The notes: generated by a model from the letters alone, not told the origin. Counted from the stretch's first letter, positions 21,353 to 31,714 are shown. The stretch is 31,714 nt of DNA from Ectocarpus siliculosus (GCA_000310025.1 FN649742.1:1-31714), one strand, 5' to 3'. Program-made: numbers and translations.

Positions 21353-21659
21353 GCTTTCCGCGGAACGTTCCGCGGACACTTTCGCGGACACTTTCCGGGG
21401 GAAGTGGAACGTTCCGCGGACACTTTCAGCGGGAAGTGGAACGTTCCGCTGAAATTCCGGAAGGTCCCGCGGAAAGCCCCGCGGGAAATATGAAGGTTCT
21501 GCGGAAAGTTCCGCGGAAAAGTTCATATTTCCGCCGAACTTTCGACTTCCCGCGGGAACTTTCCGCGGAACTTTCCACTCCCAGCGGAAATAACGTTCTA
21601 AAATTTCCGCAGAAGCTATCAGACTTTCCGCGGAACGTTCTACTTTCCGCCGAAAGTGG
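21353..21659. repeat. Array of TTCCGCGGAA palindromes
   Basis: About 300 bp consist almost entirely of variants of tttccgcggaa and ttcccgcggga joined by short spacers (aacgttccgcggacactttc, ctttccgcggaactttcc). Both strands carry the same motif and the region can fold into many alternative hairpins. No coding frame in it is credible. Its edges were set where the motif disappears. Confidence 0.75.
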
Positions 21660-22640
21660 AAAATGTATTGATTGGTTTGTATTTATGTCAGGGCTATTGT
21701 CTATCTACGTATCACAGAGAGAGTCTTCTTGCGGATCCTCCATCAACTGTAGTATGGTATGGAAGGAAGTTCCAACGACGCCCTAATTACGTTTGTGATT
21801 GACATCGCAACTCGAGTGCCGTCGGCGTTACCTGTCTGAAGGTTTCTTTCCCGTACTTGTTAGCGATCAACTCTCAAGTAAGTACTGACAGCAGCAGTCT
21901 CGAGCATGAGACGCAGCCAGAAATGAATTGCACGAAACCTCTCCAAATTAAATTCGAACCCAACGTCATGCTGCCGAAGATGACAAAGACGAAGCAAACC
22001 AACAAGAATGGCCTCACAGGCACTACTATTGTAGGACGGCGTGTATTGCCTGGTGGAAATCAAGTACTACTCCTGACAGGGTCCGAAAAAGGTTGCTCGT
22101 TTGGGAACCGAATTCGACCAGATGGATGGGATGAATAGCTGCTCCGTGTTCGGTGTATAAATAGGTCGTTCCTGTCCGTCCCGCATTGCCTGGTCGATCG
22201 GTCGATCTGGTGTAGCGATGCGCATAGAAGTCCGTGCGTAGACCAGCAGGTATGTCGGGTTGTGATTCGTGCCAGGTCGGGGTGAAGTCGTGAGAGAGGT
22301 TATAAGGCCACGTAGGCAATCCTGCATACTTGCGCCCCCGACCTCTCGGTCGGACCTGCCTGACCGAAGTGAGCGGTGATGGGACACGCCGCCAGGAGGA
22401 ACAAGGTAAGTATTATTGCCTTCAACCAGCCAACAAACGAGGGGTTTGCGACCAACAAAGAGACTGAAAAAAAGACGATACCGTACCGTATACCGTATAC
22501 CTTTCCAAGCAGGGAACCACAGCATCTGTTGTCTGTGGCACACGCTATCCCAAACTCGCATCGGCCGCGTCATTTGAAGTACCGTAACACGCACAATCAA
22601 TTACGGTACTTGTACCAGAAACGCCTGTGTTGGTTTCTTG
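21660..22640. other. Intergenic stretch with a TATA-like box and a possible short first exon
   Basis: On the + strand TATAAATA occurs at about 22155-22162. Downstream, ATG GGA CAC (22379) runs nine codons to a consensus donor, AACAAG|GTAAGT. A further acceptor-like site (ctttccaagcag) lies near 22513. This could be a small gene start or chance. A cluster of taccgta motifs lies at 22475-22505 and 22575-22605. No domain is recognisable in any frame. Confidence 0.25.
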
Positions 22641-22642
22641 AG

Positions 22643-22846
22643 TATCGCACCTATCGGTGTCATCGCACCTGGGTGCGTCCACTCAGCACCGTAAAATGGC
22701 CACTATGATTTCTTCCTTATCGCACCCATCGGTGTCATCGCACGGGGGGTGCGTTGGAAAGCTAGAACGAAATGATTTAAATGCATTTCCGCATAGGCAT
22801 CGGTGTAATGGTCTAAAAACAATCGCACCCCCGGTGCCATAACACG
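22643..22846. repeat. Array of ATCGCACC / ATCGGTGTC motifs
   Basis: The motif tatcgcacctatcggtgtcatcgcacc recurs at about 22645, as ttatcgcacccatcggtgtcatcgcac at about 22718, and as gcatcggtgtaatgg..aatcgcacccccggtgcc at 22796-22840. Gcacc/ggtgc pairs make it partly palindromic. It ends directly at the left edge of duplication copy B. Confidence 0.55.
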
Positions 22847-24032
22847 GACAATTACCTTGCACAAGCAGGAAAACACAAAATTAGGAGACGGGGAGGCTTA
22901 ACCTTAATCCACACAACCAAGAAAGAGAGACCAAGGCTCCCGCTCGGTACGCGATGCCAAGCAACACTAAGGTCACCTATCAAGGCAAACACGCTACCAA
23001 TAATAAGAGTCGCCTGAATCTATCCTTTTGTACCCTACTAGGCCGGGGTGTATTCGCCGCCCGGGACTACACGGTAAATGCATTGTATGTGCTCTTTGTT
23101 ATGCTATGGTATTTCGTGAGTGTGTGATCACCGCACCAACGTGGTGTGCGACACATTCACCGAGCACGACATCCATCAACCAAAGCGTCAGCACAAATAG
23201 CAAGGTAGAACACCAACGTCTCCTCATTGTTGCGGGCAGGCCTCATCGCCTCATCGCCACGATAACAGAGTCCCGAGCTATGTCCAGCAATGTTTACGAC
23301 TCGATCAAGAAACAGAGCAGACGAAAAGGAGGAAAGCACGAAAATGTCGCCGCCTTCCTCATCCAGAGAGAGACTCCAATCCAACGCCAAAAAAACACCC
23401 ACGCAACAACAGACCACCACATAAAACAAAAAAAGCATGTCACTGCCGAAGTCAAATCTCAATCGTTCGACCAACAGGAAGCAAATTGAAAGCAGATGTA
23501 GTACTTTATCGTAGAAAATAGAACAACCAAAACAGACTTTACTGTAGGTTTACATTAACACGAGCGCGACGTCTGTATCAGCCGGGCGTGGTACTCTCAA
23601 CTTGACTTTAAATTTTGGCAACAAACGTGTCCGTCGGCTGTGGTCGCCTCCACTTCAACAACCCCCACCTCCTCTTTGCTGTCGCAACTTGTCGTTGGGT
23701 TCAACGACGTCATGGCCTTGCTTGGTGCAGACTTACGTACGTGCGTGTGTTGTCAATCACCACACTTCGTACATAAAGAGTTATTTTTTCTCGCGAAAAT
23801 ACCACGAGAAAAAAGCAGGTAGAAATGAAAATGAAATGAACACACGAGCAGGCCGGGATTCGTACCGCGCCCCTCGTTCAACCGCCCCATTTTTGCGGAC
23901 CCCAGGCCTACCTCGGTGTCACTGGAAAGTCTATTGCTATTGCTATGGGAACGGTAAATCACTTGGCGTGTCTAGGCGGTAATTGGGATTACTATTATCG
24001 CAAAATTACCGCGTAGTGATTCACCAGGAAGG

Positions 24033-24388
24033 CAGCCCGGGTCTTAACCTCCTAAACCGGCGAATGCTCTTCCTTGCAACCACCAATCAAGGACCGGGGT
24101 CCTCGCGGTCTTGACACATGCGGTGTACCAGCAGGTGCGCTAGCATCCTCGTGGCGTGCTTCCCGTGGTGCATGCCATCCTGGATGTCGAGAGCCCACTT
24201 CTTGGTCAAGGTCGTCCAGTTCACCTGAACACAATCGTCGGCATTAGACGGGCAAGTTGGGTCAGCCCGGCCGGCGGTGTGCGTGGGCTTTCGGCGGACA
24301 CACCAACACCGGTAGCGCTAGCAGGAAGAGGGCACAGGAGAGCGGGGGTCAAGGGGTACGAATCGGGATGTGGAAGCCGGAATAGGAA
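24033..24388. repeat. Tract of perfect identity with 18153-18508
   Basis: Line-by-line comparison shows no difference over about 355 bp, while sequence on either side differs by substitutions and indels. The tract covers the whole DGMHH exon. Confidence 0.85.
24087..24224 (-). CDS. Terminal DGMHH exon of the SGNH gene
   Basis: After the acceptor gattgtgttcag, 45 codons run to a TGA (24087-24089). DIQDGMHHG carries the D-x-x-H catalytic pair expected near the C-terminus of PC-esterase-like proteins. Its entering phase (0) does not match the phase-2 donor of 24592-24735, so a small exon between them or a different splice site is missing from my model. Confidence 0.65.
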   Translation of the reverse strand: MNWTTLTKKWALDIQDGMHHGKHATRMLAHLLVHRMCQDREDPGP

Positions 24389-27300
24389 AGGTCTTCCACT
24401 GCCAAAGAGCTTGAGGGAATAAATGGACTCGATTGGGGGGGGCAAAGGGATGACGAGACGATGCGTGCATGGGCCGGAGGTGACACTGGATCTGCTGCGG
24501 CAGGACAAGCATTTTGATCAAGATAATCAACCTTAACCCCTCCTTCACACCTCGAAGAAAAAAAAAAAAACTGTCACGGTTCATGCACTACCCTCGGAGC
24601 CGAGCACTCGCCTCAATCCACCCCCTGGGTTCCAGCACAGCCCGAAGGCCGTCGTTGAACTGAACAGCACGTTCTAGGACGCAGTGTGGCTCCCTCTCGC
24701 TCACCAGGAAGGGGGAAGACAACCAGAACAGAAACCTTCGTTGGGCCGCAGACCGAGCATTTGATCGGATCCAAGTAGCGAGCGGAACAACATGGCAACA
24801 AGTGTCGTAAGGTGGGGGTACGTTTTGTTGATACAAGACTATTTGTTGCAAGTTTGATATTCGTGGTGTGGTGTGTGCCATTTTGGGTAGCATGGTTGGC
24901 CTGTGACCACGGAAGGCGTCCGCGGCAGCTAGACCGGCCCGGAGGTCAGAAGAAACGAAGAAACCGCGCAGAGATCGGAACGGGTGTTATTGTGAAGACA
25001 ACAACAACAACAAACGATTTCATCGTTTTCAGAGTTTTGCGGATGGATGCAAGACGACGTGTTTTGAGGATGCCGTGTTCTCTCTGTTGCATCCATCCAT
25101 ATTTGCTAGAGGACGGGTTGATCTGGGTCAACACACCAGCACTTATCATGCAGTCTTACCACTCCGAGAAAACATTGCAATACCACTCGAGAGTAGTTAA
25201 TATTGTGCCTTTCATCATTAGAAGCCGTCGACTTACGAAGTATGGGTACTGGAGTTATCACGGTGCGGTTTGACGGGATGTGGTAAGTTTCGATGCACTG
25301 AGATGCAGACGACGGCAGAACCAGTGTTGATGGACGGGACCTTGAGATGTTTGTGTCACACTTTCAAAAAAAAAGGGGGGTCCTCACCTAGGGCGGAATT
25401 CTCCGTTCTCAGTCATTTTGTCCAATGTCTTGCCCAGATTCTCGAAAAAGCGGGCGATCTCGCCGCCAAAGTCATGGTGCCACAGCTTGTGTATCATGCC
25501 CCAGTTGGCCAGAACGACGTCCGGCCGAAACTGTTTATTTTCGTAGCAATTTCCATCATTTCACCAAAGTTGTAGGCAGTTGGGGTGGTTGGAAAAACGC
25601 GGCTTCATGACCAAACATGTGATGAATTGGGTGCATATCTATTGGTGTTACCTACGTGCGTGAAACGGATAAAGCTAAAAGCCCTCGTACCGGACTAGAA
25701 ATGGAAAACACATGCTCGGTTCCGTTGTCGGCCGCCAAACAGCTTCATATTTTCTTGCACCCACCAAATCAACAAATTTCCATCCGTCCGTGTGTGGGGG
25801 GTGTTTCTCTGAGAGAGGGTGGGTTCAACAACACACAGAGGAAACGAAAAAAGGACAAAACAATTCAAGGAAGCACTCGGCATACCACCCCGATCGAAAT
25901 CGCCTCCTCCTCGCCTCAAGCAACACACTAACACGTTGTCCTCGACCAATAACCACCTCTCCAATGAACTGCTGAGAGTATCGACATGTATGGACAAAAG
26001 TTAAATTGACTCCGCGAATCGAAAATGCAGTCTTTCCAAGCGCTGCTTCCCACCGATAGAATGTAGTCTCTGATCGCGTCGTCCTTGGAATAGTGGAAAC
26101 CGGATAAACCGCAGTAGCGGTACTTGATAGGCGAACCGTCACCGGAAGTTTCGGCATCATCGTCGCCATCATCCATGTAAAAACCGGCCGGACAGCCTGC
26201 GGGATACATTGAGGACGTTTTTGTTGCAACGACAACATCATTGTCATTGCGTCTTGTACTTCGTGTAAATAGGAGCCACGCAAATGGTACCAGTTTCGAC
26301 ACGGAACGCTACAAACTGCGGAAACTCCCCCTTTGTACTTGGAGTGTTTCACGGCGTTGGCGTTCTCTCTTGAGAACCGAGACCGAGTCGCCACATGGTC
26401 TTGTAGGTGATACTGAAATTCAACTACCGTTCCTATAGCGCCAACGGTTTGAGCGTGTTTTTTCTGCAGGCCGAAACTTCCAGTGCAGCAGCAGGCAGGG
26501 TTCTTGTAGCACTGTTAAACCTTTGTCGGGTGTAAAACATAGGTACGTCGTGCAGCCCAGATGAGATCACCGTTAGCGTGCCCCCAGATTATGAGCTCTT
26601 CAGTATGAGAGGCTAGGCCGCACGAGCTGCGGACGAAATAAAAGAAATGAAATGACAACAATACGAAATGACCACAACACCAACCAACCCAGCCGTCCAA
26701 CAGCACCTACCCTGTATGTACACGATTCCGTTTCTCGAGTTCTACCGTGGGTTATTATGTGCCGCGCAAGACATTTCACCTCCTCTCCGCAAGTGCGCTC
26801 GCTCTCTGCGTCGATACAGGGTGTGGGCGATAACCTCCTGCCTCAGAGCACGAGGTCTCATTCACTCCAGTATTTTCTTGGGGTGATCCGTCAACCAAAG
26901 CTCATACCGAGTATCGTCTTGAAGGAGGCGTCCTGTCTGCCCAGTAAACATATCGAAACGTTGAGGTTCTTGTATTTCGCTTGCCCTTCCTCCGAATCAG
27001 CCTTACAAACACCCAGAGTTGCTTTAACACTTGCCCTTCCGTGGAAGAGACCGTCCACGGCACAAAAACAACAAGAAAAGGCGGAACAAAACAAAACAAA
27101 ACAAAACACAACCCCAAGCACACAGAAAAAATAGTTCGCCGCAGTCAGTGCTTGCTTTCGCCTCCCTCACTCACCGGCCTGCTTCCCTCGAGCCTGCTCA
27201 TCTCGGCTGCCTGCTTTCCCGTGCACATCGACGTTCTTCGGTAGCCACAGCTCGGCTCTTGGCTGCCTGCTTGTTTGGATCATACTGGAGGGCATTTTCG

Positions 27301-30300
27301 ACAGGGAGCGGAGACGGGAGGGAGTTTCGTTACCAGGTACTGGGTCGTATTCTTCTTCCATTGACACCCCACGCGCCGTTCAACTCTCGATCCCTGGTAC
27401 CAGGCAAAAACGAACAGCCAACAAATTCGCCGCTTTCACACGTCGCCATGTGTTGTCTCATCAGGTTTTATGTACTCTGTGAGCGTAAATCCCTATTCCT
27501 AGTGCTTCGTTATCCAACAGGGAAACTCCTGATGCTTGACTCCTCCGATAGCATGAAACATAGTCATATGCCCAACCCTCTTGATTTCACACCGTCCTGC
27601 GATGGTGAGGGGTTTCAACACAGCAACATAAGGTAGCTCACTCACTCCAATTACCCTACTGCATACGCGGCATGGGTTCGAAGAGCGGGTCCTCGTCGAG
27701 AAAAAATCGTTAAATCCTTCGGGCTACCACTGTATGAATCTCTGGTTATAGGTATTGATAAAAAGAGACAACCCATTCCCGTAGTATACGAAGGAACAGG
27801 CACCAGCTACTGCAAATGTTCAACAAATATTTCTTTGCACAACACACCACAACAACCCTTGTCGCGCCGAAAGAAGAACGCCACAATCGCAAAGGAATGA
27901 TCGTCTGTATGGCCCCAATATCGGAGCTCTTCAGCCAGGGAGACAAGACCGTCTATAGCTGAGGAAGCTAAAGATGCGAGCGACGGTGAATTAAATTGAT
28001 AACAGAACAGACACACAATAACGACCCTGCCTCAAACATTGTTGGTCCCACAAGTGGGGCCAGAGGAACAGATAGAGAGAGAACTACCCAACTGAGGGCA
28101 CAGGCAACCCTCGCCGAAAGGAGACACATATAGGTCGCGGTATGGTGTTGTTCACGAGCTACTGGGGGCAGGTAGCACCCCTCTTTCGTGAGATTGGCAA
28201 GGGGGAAGTTTAAGTGTCGGTGGAGAGATCGAGAGTGTTGCCGACAATAAAGGGCGCGGAGAAGACTTCCCGCTAGCCTGTCTCAGCAGGTGACTTTTGG
28301 AAGAATCGAACCCACAGCAGGTGTTTCTCGGTATCAACTATCAACAATACACTCCGACTCTTCCTACATGTTTCGCGTGTGCACTTGTTGCGTCATTTCT
28401 ACCATTCGTCATCCCCACCAACCGTGGCAATAAGTAATTGGGAACGCACCTGTCCCCGTAGTCAAGAAATCTGGTGATGTTCAAGGCCTCGAAGCAAGTG
28501 TGGCGCGCTTCTACATTCAAAGGAGGGTAGCGACAGTCGTAAGGCTTCCACACGTAGCCTCCTGTAATCGCTTGCTGGTAGCCGTCCACCTTGCCTCCCG
28601 ACGTGGGAAGGTTGTAAGGCTTGAAGAAGCACTCCTCGGGCTGGGGGAAACGAAAGAGAAACCGGTGAGAACATAGGAAATACAGAGGTGTGGAGAGAAT
28701 CCCATGCAAGAATCCTGCCTGCCCTCGGTTACGGGTCGAAGGTGACCTACTGTAGATACCATGTCGTCTCCGGAAGGTGCCTGCGTCATCAAGAACTCAT
28801 ATGCATAGCCTACACGGACTGGGCGCGTCCGAACAACATGTATACCATCCGTGGGATAGGATCCGGCAAATGATGCCCATACATGTGCAACTACATTACA
28901 TGGATGATCATTCCGTTAATCCTGGAAGAGTGCTGAAGATACCCTGACGATGCCGAGGCAGACCCTGTATGGTATCAAATGACAGCGGATACAGAAAACA
29001 ACCGGTGGGATACCTCACGAGTATCGAAGGCAAACAAGTTCGCTAAACAGCGCACACACCTTGGTGACGCCGAAGATGTCTCTTCGATAATCCGGCCAAA
29101 TAGGGTCCCCATGAATCCCCTCTGCTCGCATGTCGCCGCATTCTACATCATGTAGACCCACCCAACGGCCGGGTTCGGGGAGGACGTTGGTGGACCTGAA
29201 GACCAAAACGGTTAGAGTATTATCGGTGATAGAGAGTTTATCCGGTAAGCAAATAGGGAGATGATGAATGGCTTGGAGTAGGCAAAACAGCACTATTAGC
29301 GGGATATATCACAGAGGAACGGGATGTGAGGATTTCACATCAACTTCTTGTCGTGGTATCTTCAAACTCTGTTGTGATTTAAGGGTTGCGTGCCTCCTAG
29401 CCCGCTCGATTCGATGGCCACCGGCAAGAGGGGACACCGGGGTGGGGGTCTCTTCAGCGCTACTTTGTAACATGCCAATGTGTCTCAACGCCACCGTCGC
29501 CGCCATGCTCACACCCTCCTTCTTATGGAAAGGGGCTGGGAAAAAGACTGCCCCCCAAAGCTAGACTCATCCTTGTCTCAGGAACGTAGACATGTTATAA
29601 CATCTTGCTACCGCCCTACTTCAGGAATCAACATGGTGTCTCCCGTTCCATGCTGCTGCAAGACTACTGCCGGATCTTCTGTCTGTGGACACAGCTATCT
29701 TCTGTCTGTGGTCACAGCCTACCCTTCGGTGCATGCATACCTGCACAGTGGTAGCGCGCCGTCCCCGTCTGCGATTGATACCGACGGCCCCGCCGCCTTC
29801 ACCGTCAATTTCTTGCCGCTGCCCAGGACCCTCGCGCTGTCCGGTGTGCACCAACTGCGATTTTGACCAGCAACCGTGTGTGTTTCGTGGATCATTTCAT
29901 CACCGAACCACTCATTAACCAGCCGCACGTTCGAGTTCTTGAAAACAAATTGAAACATGGCGTGGATCGGGCCCGTGGTGTGTGTGCGCACTCCCCCGGA
30001 ACACCGCATTCGCCCCCGTGCTTAGCTGATGTGACCGTGCAAATTGCACCCTTCGATAACGACTATATTACCGCAACTACACACCAACATGAACACGCGA
30101 AAAACAAGGAGACGGATCACTCATTCGTGTTGGTACCTTCTTGCGATGGACATGGAGTGCGCGAGGTACATCATACTCTCTTCGTCTCTTGGTACGCCGC
30201 TGGTGATGGCGCGGTTCATTGCCTTGTCTTCCACGGGCGGCCCGCTCACAGACGAGTACAGCACACACCTGACAAAATCGACACACGCACATCAAACACA

Positions 30301-31714
30301 TCAACAACAACACGACAGGCGAGAGCGTTCTTCGCTTGTTTCTGTTACGGTGCATGGAACGATTCCTGCGCCCCTTGGAGGAGGCCGCCACTCTACAACC
30401 ACACCCGCAACGCGACAGATGCCAATACTGTATGCTTCCATCTTCGAAACGCAATCTTCGTACACCGCAACGAGGGAGCAAAGGCGAGAGGCTCAGAAAC
30501 TCGCACGAAGAAACAACCCGTTATTGCCGACTCGAAACCGTGCTACATTTCCGGTGCGTGAGTTCGTACCATATGTGGGCTGCTGTGTGGCGGGCCTCAC
30601 TTTTTTTCCCCGTCGATGGTGGCGATATCGGGCTTGACGGTGTTCGACCAGCCCACGCACCCTTCCCAGCGGGTGCACAGGGTGCAGCATGCCTCCGCAA
30701 GGCCGTAGAACACCACACCCCTGCTTTCCACGAAAGAAAAAACGCAAGCCCATTCCCATGGTCGAGGGAAACGTGTTGGTGCCACGGAAATGGTGCTCAT
30801 GGAAAGTCGACGGGACGGTCGCCGAGTCACCATGAGAACACCGGGGATGAAACTAAGAACGCAGCTGAGAGGGGAACACGGTGTACCTCATCTTCCCGTC
30901 AACAACTGGAGTGGTGTGAAACAACGACCGTCGCATCCCTGTGTATAAAAACCCGAAACAGTGCAGGTCGGTTTTCCGTCGACAACGCAAGGGGGGTGGG
31001 GGGGTGTCCCGGGGCAAGAGATGTTCGACGATGGCCAATGCTAGATGAATGGGGGGTGGATGCTGAACGACTCACCCCACGGAGCCCATCTCGACGGATC
31101 CTTCGGGGTATTGACCGGCCACTTCGTGGCACCTGCTCCCGGCGCGAGGCAAATCATAGAATAGAATCATGAGAAAAAGTTGGTAGATATTATTGATTCG
31201 TGTTGATCGCACAAGGAAGGGTGTTGTCACAGACAGCCCTACTATTTGTGGTGTTCCACGTTTAAGCAGCAGTGATTGGATTGATGGAATCAGACTAAGG
31301 GCCCCCGGAACAGCAAGTTCGATGTTAACTAATTTTGAAAACATACGCAAGAGCACCAGAAACTGTACAACAGACACACAAGACCAGTCGGAAGGCATGG
31401 CAAAAAACGGAAATCGTTGAATCCCGCACAGGGCGACAGTAGAGGCTGCTAAAAACATACATTTCCGCGTCTACCTCCGCACGCCCCCTTTGAAATCAGG
31501 ACAAAAATTCAAGAGAGCCAAAACGGCAGGCGTTCAAATAAGGTCTGTGTTGACATGTACCTGGTAATTAGTACTGTTGTCAGTAGAGGACACCATGAAG
31601 AGGCGTCGTGCGTGCTGGCACGTTCAGGTTTGCTACTGGAGCTGAAATATCGAAGGTCGCAGTAACCTCTGAACAGTCCGAAATCTGCGCCGGAACCAAG
31701 CGGCATCCCACATT
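24087..31714 (-). CDS. PAN/Apple-like plus SGNH (PC-esterase/TBL/NXPE-like) protein, 5' end beyond the window
   Basis: Recognised exons in gene order: 31684-31594, 31132-31076, 30720-30601, 30268-30137, 29854-29741, 29195-29060, 28640-28450, 26626-26571, 26196-26011, 25808-25765, 25530-25388, 24735-24592, 24224-24087. Phases agree at each junction except the last, where another exon or donor is needed. The N-terminal part has a Cys-rich PAN-like motif (EACCTLCTRWEGCVGWSN). Then come GRWVGLHDVEC, the YVWKPYDCRYPP motif, DYGDS (serine completed across an intron), FRPDVVLANWGM, RFLFWLSSPF and ALDIQDGMHH. GDS plus D-x-x-H are the expected catalytic Ser and Asp/His of the family, whose members O-acylate or de-acylate glycans. 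A secreted or Golgi enzyme acting on cell-surface polysaccharide is inferred; the signal peptide lies outside the window. Confidence 0.72.
25388..25530 (-). CDS. NWG-block exon of the SGNH gene
   Basis: It encodes FRPDVVLANWGMIHKLWHHD, then a helix ending in ENGEFRP, with CCTAG|GTGAGG in phase 2. PDVV-(L/V)-x-N-x-G is the oxyanion-hole Asn block of SGNH enzymes of this type. It is preceded in phase by the small exon 25808-25765 (ending GWKFVDL) and followed in phase by 24735-24592 (RFLFWLSSPF). Confidence 0.7.
26571..26626 (-). CDS. Exon following the GDS block (56 nt)
   Basis: The acceptor atttcgtccgcag supplies the base that completes the GDS serine, then CGLASHTEELIIWGHAN is read to AACG|GTGATC (phase 1). 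It joins in phase to 26196-26011 (GCPAGFYMDDGDD, then SGFHYSKDDAIRDYIL). Both lie inside the SGNH core. The exon is short, so the call rests on phase and context. Confidence 0.5.
26650..28440. other. Long intron of the SGNH gene, no further firm exon
   Basis: The intron between the GDS exon and the next confident exon. It holds the decayed exon copy at 27800-28020, an (AAAAC)n run at about 27083-27110 and a minus frame at about 27170-27370 of unknown meaning. On + a 201-codon frame (27031-27636) has no recognisable domain and is probably chance. Confidence 0.45.
27800..28020 (-). pseudogene. Decayed duplicate of the 26571-26626 exon and its flanks
   Basis: On the minus strand this reads GLVSLAEELRYWGH after a good acceptor (ctttagcttcctcag), closely resembling GLASHTEELIIWGH encoded by 26571-26626. 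The surrounding intron sequence also aligns (acccttgtcg.. against acctttgtcg.. on +; gagctcttcag in both). Here one extra base puts the reading out of phase with the GDS exon and gives an early stop, and the donor equivalent to AACG|GTGATC has become GACGATC. It is therefore probably skipped. Confidence 0.55.
28450..28640 (-). CDS. GDS-block exon of the SGNH gene
   Basis: It opens after tttcccccag and encodes PEECFFKPYNLPTSG, then GGYVWKPYDCRYPP, then ITRFLDYGD, ending GACAG|GTGCGT so that the Ser of GDS is finished by the next exon (AG+C). W-x-P-x-x-C followed by a GDS about 25 residues later is the layout of TBL/PC-esterase proteins. Confidence 0.7.
30601..30720 (-). CDS. PAN/Apple-like exon of the SGNH gene
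   Basis: It encodes GVVFYGLAEACCTLCTRWEG then CVGWSN and ends in phase 2 at GAAAAAAA|GTGAGG. The CC..C...C spacing with a Trp is typical of PAN/Apple folds, which bind carbohydrate or protein. The following exon supplies another Cys (KCVLYSSVSG), also as PAN domains do. The exon upstream (31132-31076, CHEVAGQYPEGSVEMGSV) joins in phase. Confidence 0.65.
31594..31684 (-). CDS. First recognised exon of the PAN-SGNH gene
   Basis: It encodes DFGLFRGYCDLRYFSSSS and onward to HDASS, ending at a modest donor (TG|GTGTCC, phase 2). The acceptor ggttccggcgcag lies close to the window edge. It probably begins the PAN-like region. This is the weakest of the upstream exons. Confidence 0.45.

Larger units (their letters stand above)
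22857..25548. repeat. Segmental duplication copy B (uninterrupted)
   Basis: This is the intact counterpart of copy A. It runs from the aagcagga(a/g)..aaaattagga block to the cgaaactgttt block upstream of the NWG exon. It lacks the 2.79-kb element X. It includes the last three recognised exons of the SGNH gene, their introns and about 1.1 kb of 3' flank. Confidence 0.88.

Noticed and set aside
21316-21786. A 156-codon + strand frame
   Set aside because: It is a translation of the TTCCGCGGAA array.
27031-27636. A 201-codon + strand frame
   Set aside because: Composition is low-complexity at the start (AAAAC run), there is no domain, and it sits in an intron of the opposite-strand gene.
28290-28320. 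B-box-like GGTTCGATTCT on the minus strand
   Set aside because: No A box lies at the right distance.
29863-30637. Long + strand frames (232 and 197 codons)
   Set aside because: They are antisense to the minus-strand exon 30268-30137 and part of 30720-30601; no motif.
30336-31172. A 278-codon + strand frame, the second longest in the window
   Set aside because: It is antisense to phased PAN-like exons on the minus strand and has no recognisable domain.
1-31714. CRISPR arrays, rRNA genes, bacterial promoters or operons
   Set aside because: None seen; the sequence has spliced eukaryotic genes throughout.

Overview
The window looks like nuclear DNA of an intron-rich eukaryote, most likely a stramenopile and possibly a brown alga; this is an inference, not a measurement. 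The grounds are many short exons separated by introns of about 0.1 to 2 kb with GT..AG borders, a plant/protist-type calcium-dependent protein kinase (CDPK), a PAN-plus-SGNH cell-surface-type gene, and dense nested DNA transposons and foldback elements. There are no bacterial operons, rRNA genes or CRISPR arrays. Gene models below were built by eye from conserved motifs, splice consensus and intron phase.

Layout. 1-1.8 kb: pyrimidine-rich DNA and a foldback element (about 537-1189) carrying a tRNA-like A/B box pair. 1.8-10.5 kb (+): a CDPK gene with twelve confident exons, two probable 5' exons and an unresolved 3' end. It encodes a complete kinase domain, an autoinhibitory junction, three recognisable EF-hands and a degenerate fourth, with an unusual insertion of about 200 residues between EF-hands 1 and 2. 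10.5-11.2 kb: a 630-bp foldback element sits just after the last confident exon, and candidate terminal exons lie at 11.75-12.1 kb. 12.1-14.2 kb: no gene recognised.

14.2-25.5 kb: a segmental duplication. Copy B (22.86-25.55 kb) holds the last three recognised exons and 3' flank of the minus-strand SGNH gene. Copy A (14.22-19.64 kb) is a partial copy of the same segment and holds a pseudogene. Copy A is split by a 2.79-kb insertion (element X), and element X is itself interrupted by a 1.85-kb hAT transposon with perfect 22-bp terminal inverted repeats and a perfect 8-bp target-site duplication. A tract of about 355 bp is identical between copies A and B while the flanks have diverged, which suggests recent gene conversion. 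Between the copies (20.2-22.9 kb) lie three arrays of short palindromic or repeated motifs (CCCATGGG, TTCCGCGGAA and ATCGCACC/ATCGGTGTC) that look like non-autonomous elements.

24.1-31.7 kb (-): a gene with 13 recognised exons, entering from beyond the right edge. It encodes a cysteine-rich PAN/Apple-like region followed by an SGNH hydrolase/acyltransferase-like domain of the PC-esterase (TBL/NXPE-like) type, with GDS, NWG and DGMHH signatures. Intron phases agree at every recognised junction except the last. One exon has a decayed duplicate in the neighbouring intron.

The CDPK and the SGNH gene are convergent, and the transposon-rich, duplicated block lies between them. The sequence gives no reason to link the two genes functionally.
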